Origin: Schistosoma haematobium
Lineage: Eukaryota > Platyhelminthes > Trematoda > Strigeidida > Schistosomatidae
NCBI RefSeq assembly: GCF_000699445.3
Contig: NC_067200.1
Location: 15,258,510 to 15,322,509 of the forward strand
DNA: 64,000 bases
Direction: 5' to 3'
Shown one piece after another: positions 49,906-60,985 of this stretch. Position 1 is the first letter of the stretch. Every line of letters starts with the position of its first letter. The notes beneath the pieces are model-generated. The model saw nothing but the letters and a program-made list of their open reading frames with translations, made no database searches and was not told the DNA's origin. Both the position numbers and the translations under genes were made by a program.

Positions 49906-50447
49906 GTATCGATAAACATACACAGGTCAATTATCTTGGTGATACCTTTTCCTTTGATCTCTCTTGGTCTTCTCATGTTTTACTGTTATCAAAGGAAAAT
50001 TTCCGTCTGACTAACTACATAAAGAGACTGCACGCTTTTAGCGTTACTCGACATTTACTCCTACAGTTTGTTAATTGCATATCACTTATTATTCTTTATT
50101 GTTATTCATTATCCCAGGCTTTTGTGAAAACCTTTGTTGTATTACGGAGAGTGCTGAAGGCAGTTAGCAATGTGTGTGTTCAATTTTTTGAGGTCATTAT
50201 TGATATGATTGTGGATAAACATCTAAAGCTTAGCAAACTCCTGGCAGGTGATTTCTCATCAGATACTAACAATCCCCTTCATTCATATCTTTCTCTTTGT
50301 ATATCTTCTGGTAGAACGAGACGTAAATACATTAAAATCCATGCACTCAAGCAAAGGTACAAAAGTTCTATAATACCTTACCTAGTAAATATACTCTGTG
50401 AATTACAGGTAGTTCAAGTTAATCTAGTCAATAACCTGAATTCTTAA
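49906..50447 (+). pseudogene. CR1/Jockey-like LINE reverse transcriptase C-terminal fragment
   Basis: One continuous frame of about 175 codons runs from the LTR edge to the stop near 50447. It reads NYLGDTFSFDLSWSSHV, later LIILYCYS, then VLRRVLKAVS and DTNNPLHSYLSLC. The YLG-DLSW-HV and ILYC blocks are the thumb landmarks of Jockey/CR1-group LINEs. It is 5' truncated by the LTR and followed directly by the RTE leader. Family placement (SR1-like) is from general knowledge of schistosome LINEs. Confidence 0.7.
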
Positions 50448-50658
50448 ACATGTCTCTGATTTGAAAAGTAACTCCGCCTGGAGTCCCTCTGGAGGATTCT
50501 GCCGGCCCCAAGCCCGGATAAAGGAGGAGGGTTAGGCATGGGGTTAGCGACCCCATCCCGTAGAAAACTAACTCGCTAAAAAAGCGCTAACCAGAAAAAG
50601 TTATTCAAACCAATTAAACTCTGCCCTGGGAGTCAGAAGGTCTTCATTTAGAAGAGTT

Positions 50659-51480
50659 ATGAAGCCCCATGGTAAAAGCCGAGTTACTACGGAAGCCACG
50701 AGACCGATGCCCCTTCTAACAACCAGAGCAACCATTTATTTAGGTACATGGAACGCTCGTACAATGTGGGACACCGGGAGAGCCTTCCAAAATGCTGCAG
50801 AAATGAGGAGATACAACCTAGAGGTGCTTGGCATCAGTGAAACACTTTGGACGCAAGTCGTAAAACAAAGATTAGCTTCACGGGAGCTTCTGTTATACTC
50901 CGGCCATGAAGAATAAAATGCCCCACATACACAAGGAGTCGCATTGATGCCGTCCAAACAAGCACAAAATGCGCTTATAGGATGGGAATCTCATGGATCA
51001 AGAATCATCAAAGCCTCCTTCAACACAAAGAAATAGGGCATTTCAATGAACGTCATCCAGTGCTATGCACCTACCAACGACTACAATGAAGACGCTAAAG
51101 ATCAATTCTACGATAGGCTGCAGTCAATCGTCAAGAAGTGCCAACAAAAGACCTGACCATTCTGATGGGAGACTTCAATACCAAGGTTGGAACGGACAAC
51201 ACTGGATGTGAAGATATCATGGGACGACACGGACTGGGAAAAAGGAACGAAAATGGTGAGAGATTTGCAAACCTATATGCTTTTAATAAACTAATTATAG
51301 GTGGCACTATATTTCCACATAAGCGCATTCACAAAACACATGGACTTCACCGGATCACACCACGCAAAACCAAATCGGCCATATCTGCATCAACAATAGG
51401 TTCAGGAGGACAATGGAGGATGTGAGAACTAAGAGAGGAGCTGATATAGCATCAGATCATCACTTGCTGGTCGCCAAGAT
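50659..51480 (+). pseudogene. RTE LINE endonuclease domain, disrupted
   Basis: AP-endonuclease landmarks appear in order across three frames: TWNARTM (metal-binding Asn), ISETLW (catalytic Glu), CYAPTND (active-site Tyr), GDFNTKVG and SDHHLL (the SDH motif). Stops at 50914 (after YSGHEE) and 51037, and a frameshift near 51140, break it. The open pieces 50659-50916, 51138-51425 and 51413-51655 are parts of this single domain. Confidence 0.9.
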
Positions 51481-52062
51481 GAAATTGAAACTCAAGAAGC
51501 ACCGGACAATGGGGCGGACAATATCACAAAAGTTCAATACGGCCTTTATTCAGGATACTAACATACTCAACGAATTCAAGATAGTCCTCAGTAATAGGTT
51601 CCAGGCCTTTCATGATCTACTCAATGGAGAAGGAATTACTATGGAGAGCAACTGAAAAGGGATAAAAGATGCAATCACTTCAACATGTCATGAGGTTCTG
51701 GGCCACAAGAAGCACCATCACAAGGAATGGATCACTGTTGATACACTGGATAGGATTCAAGAAAGGAGGAACAAGAAGGCAGCAATCAATAACAGCCGAA
51801 CAAGAGCAGAGAAAACCAAGGCACAAGCTGAATACACAGAAGTAAACAAGCAGGTGAAAAGGAGCATCAGAACTGACAAACGTAAATATGTGGAGGATAT
51901 AGCAATGACGGCGGAAAAAGCTGCAAGAGAAGGAAACATGAGACAACTGTATGACACGACAATGAAACTCTCTGAAAATCACCAGTGTAAAGCAAGGACG
52001 GCAAGGTAATCACCAATATTGAAGAACAACAAAACAGGTGGGTAGAACACTTCAAAGAACTC

Positions 52063-52998
52063 TTGAATCGACCAGCCCCACTGAACCCACCCAATATCGA
52101 AGCTGCACCCACGGACCTCCCAATCAATGTTGGTCCACCAACAATTGAAGAAATCAGCATGGCCATCAGACAAATCAAGAGTGGCAAAGCAGCAGGATCA
52201 GACAACATTCCAACAGAGGCACTGAAAGCAGACGTAGCGGTAACTGCAAGGATACTCCACATTCTCTTCAGCAAGATTTGGGATGAAGAACAAGTATTAA
52301 GAGACTGGAAAGAAGGACTTCTGGTCAAAATACCTTAGACAGGCGATCTCAGAAACTGTGATAACTACAGGGGCATCACTCTTCTCTCAATACCGGGAAA
52401 AGTCTTCAATAGGGTATTGTTAAACAGAATGAAGGATTCCGTAGACGCCCAACTTCGAGACCAACAGGCAGGATTCCGTAAGGATCGATCGTGTACAGAC
52501 CAAATCGCAACACTACGGATCATTGTGGAACAATCGATTGGATGGAATTCATCACTCTACATCAACTTCATTGACTACGAGAAAGCATTTGATAGCGTGG
52601 ACAGGACAACACTACGGAAGCTTCTTCGACACTACGGCATACCTGAGAAGATAGTCAATATCATACGGAATTCCTATGATGGATTAAAATGCAAAACTGT
52701 GCATGGAAGACAGTTGATAAACTCGTTCGAGGTAAAGACCGGTGTCAGGTAAGGTTGCTTACTCTCACCCTTTCTCTTTCTCCTGGTGACCGACTGGATC
52801 ATGAAGACGTCAACATCTGAAGGGAAACGCGGGATACAGTGGACATCTAGGATGCAGTTGGACTATCTAGACTTCACAGATGATCTGGCCCTCCTATCGC
52901 AATCGCAACAACAAATGCAGGAGAAAACGACCAGTGTAGCAGCAGCCTCAGCAGCAGTAGGTCTCAATATACACAAAGGGAAAAGCAGGATTCTCTGA
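52063..52998 (+). pseudogene. RTE LINE reverse transcriptase domain, disrupted
   Basis: Fingers and palm are readable: the block GKAAGSDNIP, then YRGITLLSIPGKVF, QQAGFRKDRSCTDQI, and the palm motif INFIDYEKAFDSVDR with its first catalytic Asp. The block normally reading RQGCLLSPF has a stop in place of Gln (52750). The active-site box reads FTDD where the family normally has F/YADD. A further stop lies at 52996. The thumb region (LEDVKTFTYLGSIIDEQGG) follows at 53044. Confidence 0.9.
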
Positions 52999-53159
52999 TA
53001 CAACACAGTATGCACCAATCCAATCATAATTGACGGAGAAGATTTGGAAGATGTAAAAACCTTTACATATTTGGGCAGCATCATTGATGAACAGGGTGGA
53101 TCTGATGCAGATGTGAAGGCGCGGATCGGCAAAGCAAGAGCAGCATATCTACAAGTGGG

Positions 53160-53665
53160 GAACATCTGGAACTCAAAGCAACTGTCAACCAACCAACATC
53201 AAGGTCAGGATTTTCAATACAAATGTCAAAACAGTTCTACTGTATGGGGTGGAAACCTGGAGAACTACGAAAGTCATCATCCAGAAGATACAAGTGTTTA
53301 TTAACAGTTATCTGCGCAAAATACTTCGGGTCTGTTGGCCAGACACTATCAGCAACAACTTACTGTGAGAGAGAACAAAGCAGATCCCAGCGGAGGAAGA
53401 AATTAGGAAGAAGCGCTGGAAGTGGATAGGACACACATTGAGGAAATCACCCAACTGCGTCACAAGGCAAGCCCTCACATGGAATCCTGAAGGCCAAAAG
53501 AGAAGAGGAAGACTAAAGAACACATTACGCCGGGAAATGGAGATAGACATGAGAAAAATGAATAAGAATTGGATGGGATTAGAAAAGAAGGCCTAGGACA
53601 GAGTGGGTTGGAGAATGCTGGTCGTCGGCCTATGCTCCATTGAGAGTAACAGGCGTAAGTAAGTT
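53160..53665 (+). repeat. RTE 3' segment identical to 41312-41817
   Basis: About 506 bp with no difference seen by eye against the copy 11,848 bp upstream. Both carry the same 4-base insertion (near 53187 and 41339) that frameshifts the C-terminal domain, so two different out-of-frame peptides are shared by both copies. Confidence 0.9.
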
Positions 53666-53672
53666 AGTAATT

Positions 53673-55723
53673 TATTAGCGCACTTGAAAGAAACTTTCCA
53701 ATCCTTCTTTCAACAAGTGCCATTCAATTGTTTCCCTTAATGAATTTGAATACAACCAGAACAAACACTGATACAGTATAATATAAATTCATTGGATTTC
53801 GCCGTTTCTCATCAACTGCTTGCAACCATATGTGTATTGAACGTTAATATTGAGGTAAGATATGATATGAAACAAGTAATTAAATTAAGGCAAAGAACTA
53901 GAATGACAGATGTTATATATATAACATGAGGGTGTGGGTAAAGTATTAATTAAATGAGGTCCGGAGATAGATAAGATAGATAATTTTAGAGGTTATGAAG
54001 GGTTTACATAAGATTACTGGAATTAAAAATTGATAAGACGGGTTACGTAATAATCGAACAGGATTTGAAGAGTTTACAAAAGTTAAGAGGACTTAGTGAA
54101 TGAAAACGTTTGTGTGAAGGGATAGTGTACATAAAATAAGAATTAGTTAAGGAAAGTTCGCTTGACAGAATGAACACTAATAAAATATTGATACTGACAA
54201 AAATAATTCACCAAGGTAGTGGTAAGTTTATTACTGTCTCTTTCAAGATACATAAATCAGGTTTGAGTGTTTTTATTGATCTTGCTTTGGCAAACAGAAG
54301 AAAGGATGCGTTATTAATCTGTTGATGAGATATCATGAAATATAATGAATTCACATTATTCTGTATCAGTATTCGTTCTGTCTTTATTCAAATTCAACAA
54401 ATATAACCGAAGCAAAAGTTTAAATGATCAATATGTATTAGAATCTTATAGAAATTCATAGACATTTCATTCGAGCCTAGGTTTGCATATCATTACTGAA
54501 TTTGTTTCATAATTAACAGATACAGCTATGACACTCAAACTGATTGATTTTGAATTCAGGCATCAGTATGATTATCAAGGCTGAGTTGTATGATATGGAT
54601 TTTATGATAATTAATTAGACAACATCTCAGTGAATTTAACTGGTATGTACTTGTTACTAACTGATATGTAACACAATTTGATCTTAAAACTATGTGATTA
54701 GAATGTAGAAACGTAAAAGTGTTGACTAGCGAGCCGACAAAGTGATGTGTGGGCGAGGATGACAATGATTGGTTATTCGCTTTGTCAGACTAGTAGATAC
54801 TTTAACAGGCGTTAGATGAGTTGTATATTCTCTTATCCGTATTATTATTATTATTATTATTGATTGTGTCGGATTGATGTCGGTTTTTTGGTGTAACAAT
54901 ATATTTACGTTCTAGTCAGGCTAATCTCGTGTCCTTGATCTGAGTTATATTAAAGTCCTGTAAAATAGACACTGCTAGGGAATCTAATGTAGATATTCGT
55001 CTAAGGTAAATTAATGTCTCATTCATATAGACGAGGAAACTCCGAGCATTATAACAGAAAGAAATTTAATTAAATATTTGAGTGAATACAAACTGTTGCT
55101 TCTATTTAATTACCTGTTTCCTGAAGAAAGAAAGAAAACATTTTCTCGCTAAGAAACACACATGCCAAATGAACTGAAAGGACAAATTATTTCTGGTTTA
55201 AATTGAGTGCAGTTTAAACAATCAAATGTTAAACTTATCATAAATCACAGTTGCATTTTCTTTGTGTGTGTGTGTATTTAAAAATGCATCAATTAGATTG
55301 AACATCGTCTTTTATTTTTATGGTCTGAATGAATTTCGGTCTACTTAAAATGATCAATTAATTGAAGCGTTTAAAACAAAACAAAATTGAAAGTTAATAC
55401 ACATTTAAAACAGCAACAACAACAAGAAAAACGAAAATGTTGGTTTCTGCTTTTGATTAAATTAAATTTAGAAATAAACTAAATAATAGTAAACTCAGAA
55501 CTCAATTATAAATACAGATTAAAATGTAGAATGTATTTTTTTTCCTTTTTTTCTTTTCTTTTTCTTTCTTTCTTTTTGTACATTACTCTTATTGAAATAT
55601 ACAATTAATTTAATGAATTATCTACTTATTAAACATACGTGTACATTGTTTTAGATAAGACTATGGAATGTGAAATCTCATTAATAATCTTCATATATAT
55701 GAGGTGTTCAATGTGAAAATAAA
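53673..55723 (-). other. AT-rich DNA downstream of the unknown 3' exon
   Basis: Should contain the 3' UTR of the 55724-56137 gene; a minus-strand AATAAA candidate lies near 55311. A pyrimidine tract is at 55540-55575. Confidence 0.4.
54839..54862. repeat. (TTA)n microsatellite
   Basis: Run of ATT/TTA units before GATTGTGTCG. Confidence 0.9.
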
Positions 55724-56137
55724 TTAATTATTATTCGGATATGAATTAGGACAAAAATAGACAAGATTTGAACCAAATCTAAAATGATCTTGATCAACAA
55801 TAACACATGTATTCGGAGACGGTGATGATAATGATGATGTTGATTGTGGTAATAAGGTATCTGCTGTATGATAAACATGTTTAAGAACATTTTCATTTGC
55901 ATCAACTGATTGTAAAACTGTATCTAATGTTGTAAATTCTTGTAATGAATTATCCGTAATTAATGTAGATATATTAGATATTTGTGAATTTGTTACCGAA
56001 TCACAATATGCCATATTTGTACAAAATGCATAAGATTGTACAGTTTCTTTTGGTTTTTGTGATTTACTTACAATATAGTTTGATTTACTTGGAGCTTCTA
56101 TTGAGTTCAGTACCGAAGCACCACTCGACGGCTGCAT
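55724..56137 (-). CDS. 3'-terminal coding exon of an unrecognised gene
   Basis: Open frame of 137 codons to the TAA at 55724-55726. Immediately 5' on the minus strand is a pyrimidine-rich acceptor (TTTTCATTTTCTTATAACAG) ending at 56138, so the ATG at 56137 is probably an internal Met at the start of the last exon. Composition is host-like (Ser/Thr/Asn-rich, no stop codons, no similarity to the retroelements here). I see no known domain; the Ser/Pro-rich part (SSLSSPSP) followed by a hydrophobic, aromatic C-terminus ending in NNN suggests a disordered tail of a larger protein. The donor exons would lie above 56220 on the minus strand; none was identified. A chance ORF cannot be excluded. Confidence 0.5.
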   Translation of the reverse strand: MQPSSGASVLNSIEAPSKSNYIVSKSQKPKETVQSYAFCTNMAYCDSVTNSQISNISTLITDNSLQEFTTLDTVLQSVDANENVLKHVYHTADTLLPQSTSSLSSPSPNTCVIVDQDHFRFGSNLVYFCPNSYPNNN

Positions 56138-56170
56138 CTGTTATAAGAAAATGAAAAAGGACACGAAATG

Positions 56171-56172
<2 letters not shown>

Positions 56173-56219
<47 letters not shown>
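56173..56219. repeat. (TA)n microsatellite in the putative intron end
   Basis: Uninterrupted TA dinucleotide run lying 35-80 bp upstream of the acceptor of the 55724-56137 exon, where a branch point would be expected. Confidence 0.95.
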
Positions 56220-57305
56220 TAACAATAGTAGGCGGATGTTAACAGTTTTATGAAAGGGTGGAGTTGATGAGAAACATGGTGTGTCTTTAATCCTTACTTT
56301 TCGAACAGTTTGGTCACATGTAAATATATCAAAGCATTTATAAATGAAAACTAACAAAGGTCATTTAAATAGGGGTTTCATTAAACATGACAACAGGAAA
56401 TAAACTAAGGGAAAAATGAATGCGATATGAAAAAGATAACAGAACATTACAATACCCCGGTTCTGGAACTTCACTGTTTATCAAGGCAGATTCAAAGTTA
56501 AGAGAAATATTCTTCTGTACATATAAAGTTTCGAGATTTTTCAAAACCAAAGTTTATATAATTCAACCTTGACAGTTTCTGTGCGAATCTTGAAATCCAT
56601 ATCCAGGTCAATCCTAAAGCCTGTTTCTATTGTGTTTTGTTATTGAAGGGCATAGTTTTCTACTTCCTGAATTATCGAACCCCCTGATACTAATTGATTG
56701 GCACATTTGGGCACATGTTATATCACTGAAGATTGAACCGCCTGATTACTCTCAGCATATATGCACCCACAGATATTCAAAACGGGTAATGCATTGGTAT
56801 GTGATATATCCGTTCATCATATGTAAAGACCTATGTGGAATCATGGGCTTATTTGTCTCACAGGCAATTAATTCAGAAACATAATATATTTCCTTCATGA
56901 ATGTTTTCAATCCCTGCTTTAAAATTATAGTGTTTGATTTTCTTTCATATGATAGACTGATGCATATCATTTTCTCGAAACAAATATAATAAGAGATCCT
57001 AATGTTGACCAACTTTTACACAGATCTTAAACTTTAACGAATATTCGAAGCAACGGTTTCATGTCACGTGCTTTAGTATCTTCAATGCATATTTATTGAA
57101 TTGTGTTGAAGAAGCACTTAACCATACGCGTTTTATATTGCAGCGAACAGGAACTGAAGAATTCCAGACAATGGTCAGTTCATGTGTGTTCCTTATTGTT
57201 AGGATAGTCGGAAAAATATACCAATAATTGTCGTGTTAAGTCTATGGTGGCCTTGGGCCTTAAATGTACATTTCCTATTGGTCGATGTTTATTTCACTTG
57301 TTAAA

Positions 57306-57560
57306 TATTGTGTAAATGTTGTTCTCTATTTTATGGTACGATGTCGTTTGTTTGGTTAGTATATAAATAGAGTATGTCTGAAATACAATGATTCATAACT
57401 CAGAGGCTGTGACTTGCGTTCTTGACTCAACTGGCTAGGACAGACAACGAAGCAGGGCCAATCGGAGCACTAGGTCGTCCACTACGTGTTTACGTGTCAC
57501 TGTCACAGAATCGATCAAAAACCTGCAGTCACACCCGTTACAACACTTATAAACTGTTCG
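57306..57560 (+). mobile_element. LTR 3' half, diverged
   Basis: Shares CTATTTTATGGTACGATG, TATATAAATAGAGTATG, GAAATACAATGATT and GACTCAACTGGCTAGGACAG with the 31 kb LTR, extending into CAGTCACACCC. The 5' half is missing. Confidence 0.65.
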
Positions 57561-58249
57561 TTTTGTGACCCAATACATCCTTCGACTCAAATTATGTCTA
57601 AAAAGAGTATTCGCTTTACATTTCCAACATACAAGTTATTGGTTTGTCATTCAGTACGTTAATAAGCTTATTTGATGACCGAACAACAACAACATTTCAT
57701 AACAATCTTATTAACTCTAAATAAATGGTCGATCATCTGCGAATGTGAACCGAACTTGTCAGTATGTAATAAAAATAAGTTTTTCAGTTGCATTGGACGA
57801 ATAGGAAAAAATACGGAAACTACTGGACGATTAATCGAAATAAACATCAATAGTTTTGGTTAGACATCAATCACTTTTCCACCAGATGAGTTATTATTCG
57901 TTTCCTTAATATTAATATTATCACCAAGATTAATTATTTCAAACTTATCCTTTCATGAAAACTAAATTTAAATAAATTCCAAAAGTTGAACATGAATTTC
58001 AACATAAATCAGTTAATGTGTACTGACAAGAAAAAGAAATAAAAGATCGCAAACAATCATAAACATGAGGTGTATAATTTAGGTAAAATTGTTTCTTTTC
58101 TATTACTAAAATAATTAGTTACTTTCCTATTTTAAGACAATCAACATAAATTTTCACTGAAATTTTATTTGTACTAAGGATCAATTAGGCAATAAATATT
58201 TTATGCATAGATGAATTACTTTTACGAAATGGATGTTTTATTGACTAAA

Positions 58250-58815
58250 TATAAACTCGCGAGTGAGCGCTTAACCACTAGACCACTGAGCTTACCGGCA
58301 TCCAACTGTATTAATGTCTAAATTAGTGGTCTAGCTTCAATCGACTCATGATCTCAACTATTGAAATTACTATAATATTCACAAAAAACTCCTTCTGATA
58401 TTATTCAACATATGCTCAATAGTGACTGGCATCAAAAGGTATTTCCTGGAGTTCTAGTGAGAAGCAGTGACAAGTAGAGTTCAACCGGGTCTGTTATGAG
58501 ATAGTAACTCATTGAAAACTATGGTGGATGTGTCGCTCAATTTCGTGGATTAGTTAAACATAGACATTAACACTGTTGGATGCTGGCCAAATCAGTGGTC
58601 TAGTGGTTAAGCGCTCGTGCGCGAGACTGATAGGTCCTGGGTTTGAATCTCGCGAGTCGGGATGATGGATGCGCACTGCTGAGGAGTCCCACAATAGGAG
58701 GAAACGGCCATCTAGTGCTTGCAGGTTTTCTATGGTGATCTAGCTTCTATTGACTCATGATCTCAACTATTAAAATTACTAAAATATCCACAAGAACCCC
58801 TTCTGATATCAAATG
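58250..58815. mobile_element. Family B multimer: inverted head, then tail-leader-head-ribozyme-tail
   Basis: Minus-strand head (AACCACTAGACCACTGAGC) to about 58322. Plus strand: tail (58322-58402), leader, head (TCAGTGGTCTAGTGGTTAAG, CTGGGTTTGAATC), ribozyme, tail (58738-58812). The two tails are about 416 bp apart, giving the unit length. Confidence 0.82.
58673..58718 (+). ncRNA. Hammerhead motif, family B, one stem II defect
   Basis: Core CTGAGGA and GAAAC present. The base before GAAAC is G instead of C, breaking the first stem II pair; stem III has one mismatch. Confidence 0.65.
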
Positions 58816-59346
58816 CAAACTGTTGAGCATAATTAGTAACTACCCATGTTAGTAATTTTCGTTAAATTAACAACGTTTTTTTCTTAACTAAAAATACCCA
58901 CTTCAAGCAAACACATTCTTTAAAGGCATCGAACAAATTGTATGTTGTCTCATGTAAAGTTCACTCCACTGAAAGTGTAAGGTGATTGAAATTGTATCGC
59001 ATGTTTTAAAAAATTCCATACATTAGTTAATAACACTTGTTACATAAAGGTTATGAGTAGAATGATCATCTTTTGCTTATTAAGTAGATAAACGATTTGA
59101 TGAATGAATATGGTCTATAATTGAAATATAAAGTATTTTTAGATATTTGATTTGTTTATAATTCAAAAAATATTACCAAGGACACAACTATATAAACATG
59201 TAGTGTGTATACATCAATCCACTAGTGAAACACTAATAATATCTTCTTCAGTAGCAATAAACCACAAATTTGGCAAAATATGTAGATGATACTTTTGTCA
59301 TTATTAAAAAAGATTTTCCTACGAACTTTTTCTAAATGGATCAATA

Positions 59347-59727
59347 TACTAAGATGGTGGTTGGAAGTAGTCAACAGGAAACCTTGGACCTAGGTTTCGT
59401 GCTATTTGGCACTCGTCAGCAAGGTGTACCTATAATCTTAAGGAAACTGATGCTCCCTGACGGATTTGATCCCGTTTACCCGACTTCACAGTCAGAGATG
59501 TTACCACTGAACTATCCGGGCTGCGACCGACCTCCTGTTGGACTAAGATGCCTTTAGAATTGAGTGACCACTGGGTGTTGATCAATGTTATGTATTTCAG
59601 GTCCGTTTTAGTGCAGATCGAATCCCATCGACCAAGTTGCAATGTGGCCACCAGCCTAGTTGACTTGACATGGCATGCACTATGTTGAGATAAAATGGTG
59701 GTTGGAGGTAGTCAACAGGATCAATAC
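59347..59727 (-). mobile_element. Family C: tRNA-headed hammerhead retroposon, >1 unit
   Basis: Read on the minus strand: tail piece (59695-59720), body, tRNA-like head with A box TAGTTCAGTGG near 59505 and B-box-like GGGATCAAATCCG near 59462, hammerhead (59379-59428), then the same tail again (59354-59379). The two tail pieces are 26 bp with one mismatch and lie 341 bp apart, so the insertion is slightly longer than one unit and permuted. GGATCAATA occurs just outside on the left (59338) and overlaps the right end (59718), a possible target duplication. Neither its sequence nor its tRNA head matches families A or B. Confidence 0.8.
59379..59428 (-). ncRNA. Hammerhead ribozyme, family C, all stems paired
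   Basis: Minus strand: stem I CCTTG, core CTGACGA, stem II GTGC-CAAATA-GCAC, CGAAAC, stem III ACCT/AGGT, cleavage after GTC, then stem I partner CAAGG. Every helix is complementary and all core bases are present. It differs from families A and B on both sides of stems I, II and III, i.e. it covaries. Confidence 0.88.
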
Positions 59728-60358
59728 ACCCGCATCCCATAATAAATTTACTTAGGAGAATAAAAATGAACAATTTTGGGTTGCTTATTTAAAAGAAATT
59801 TAACTGGTTCTTTAAATCTATCTATCTACCGAGAACCAATACACTCGAATCGTTATGTCGACTTCGATTCAGTACATCCGATCAGTGCTAAAGTCTCCCT
59901 GACCCTAAATTATTATTATTATTTTTACATTTGATGGGGATAAACGAAAAGAACAGAAGTATATAACTAACAGCTTACAATTTAATAATTTTTCCATGAA
60001 TATTATTAGAGATGTAATAAAACAAGGGAATTTACTGTTAAGTAATAGTTTGATTGAAATCCGTGGTTTGGTACCGTTGTTTTACCATGGTACATCAAAA
60101 GAACACCAAATGGTCATGAAAGAACACAGCATGAAAACAGACTACAAAACAACTGACACCCATCGCAATGCTTTAATTTATATAATCAATAATATCCTCT
60201 ATACTTCAACACAGAACTGGGTCTACGAATTAGGATGCCTTCTATATTAGAAAGTCATCTGGTGACATCTTGACTCGGGCCAAAGAACATCTTAAGTACA
60301 CACAAAAACTACATGATGATCTTGTAGAATATGAAAGACTCTACATTAGATCGGTAAT

Positions 60359-60603
60359 CGAATGTGTTTGAATACAAAATAGCAGAATCTCTTAGTAAAA
60401 TCTGAGAACCATACAGCAAATAATTCATTTGCAAAATATCAATCAATCGTCTCAGACTTCATTGTTCTTTCATGTCCACACCAATCATTCTTTGTTCTTG
60501 TTCCCTTTTCTTTGATCTTCTTAACATTTTACCTCCAAGCATTTCACTTTCGACTGGCGATATATACTACATATATTTATCGACATCAGTAGCACAAAAC
60601 ACA
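60359..60603 (+). mobile_element. Small LTR fragment inside the Penelope element
   Basis: Begins inside the family (CGAATGTGTTTGAATAC) and runs to the CACA end. It lacks the first ~30 bp and a 4-bp duplication. Confidence 0.65.
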
Positions 60604-60889
60604 GCAGTGCATGCCATCTTCAATAATCATTAAGTTTATACTAAAATTATCAAAATAATCCAAAAATGCTTTTCCAACTGCAAAAGAAAGCCCTCAATAG
60701 AAAGGAAGACCTTACCAAACATCCGGCTTGGACTATCTGTCCGAGCTACAATGTCTGATTTTATTCACATCTCACATTATTATCATACATACAAATGTCA
60801 CATTTCTCATCCATTAACACACGTGGATACAAATATTTTTGTCTTGTTTCTTTGTATTATCTAAACTTGGGTTAATTTGTTTGTTTATT

Positions 60890-60940
60890 CTCCAAAGAAG
60901 TGGCTTACACTAATTCACAAAACGTCAGAAAATTTAGTTT
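60890..60940 (+). pseudogene. Decayed Penelope hammerhead
   Basis: The core reads CCAAAGA instead of CTGAAGA, and ACAAAAC instead of CGAAAC. Changes at U4, G5 and G12 should abolish cleavage. Confidence 0.75.
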
Positions 60941-60985
60941 TTCTGCTTATTGCGATATTACAAATGCATTCTTTCTACTAGAAAC

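Larger units (their letters stand above)
50463..53672 (+). mobile_element. Near-complete RTE-clade LINE (SR2/Perere-3-like), broken
   Basis: About 3.2 kb, GC-richer than its surroundings. A leader (50463-50658) is followed by an AP-type endonuclease, linker, reverse transcriptase and a short 3' end reading GTAACAGGCG then an AAGT-type repeat tail, typical of RTE elements. The ORF is split by in-frame stops (for example 50914, 51037, 52336, 52750, 52996) and frameshifts (near 51140 and 53187). Such elements copy themselves by nicking target DNA and reverse transcribing in place, and they can mobilise SINEs sharing their 3' signals. This copy cannot make an intact protein. Confidence 0.92.
59940..60985 (+). 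mobile_element. Penelope-like element 3' part, interrupted
   Basis: Parallels the 23.9-24.9 kb copy: the frame NIIRDVIKQGNLLLSN at 59996, a GIY-YIG region near 60220-60300, and a 3' end with a decayed hammerhead at 60890-60940 (CCAAAGA, ACAAAAC). It is split at 60359-60603 by a piece of the small-LTR repeat; without that insert the flanks rejoin to match the 24.3 kb copy. Confidence 0.8.

Noticed and set aside
51680..52328. Minus-strand frames of 64-153 codons
   Set aside because: Antisense shadows of the RTE reverse transcriptase region.
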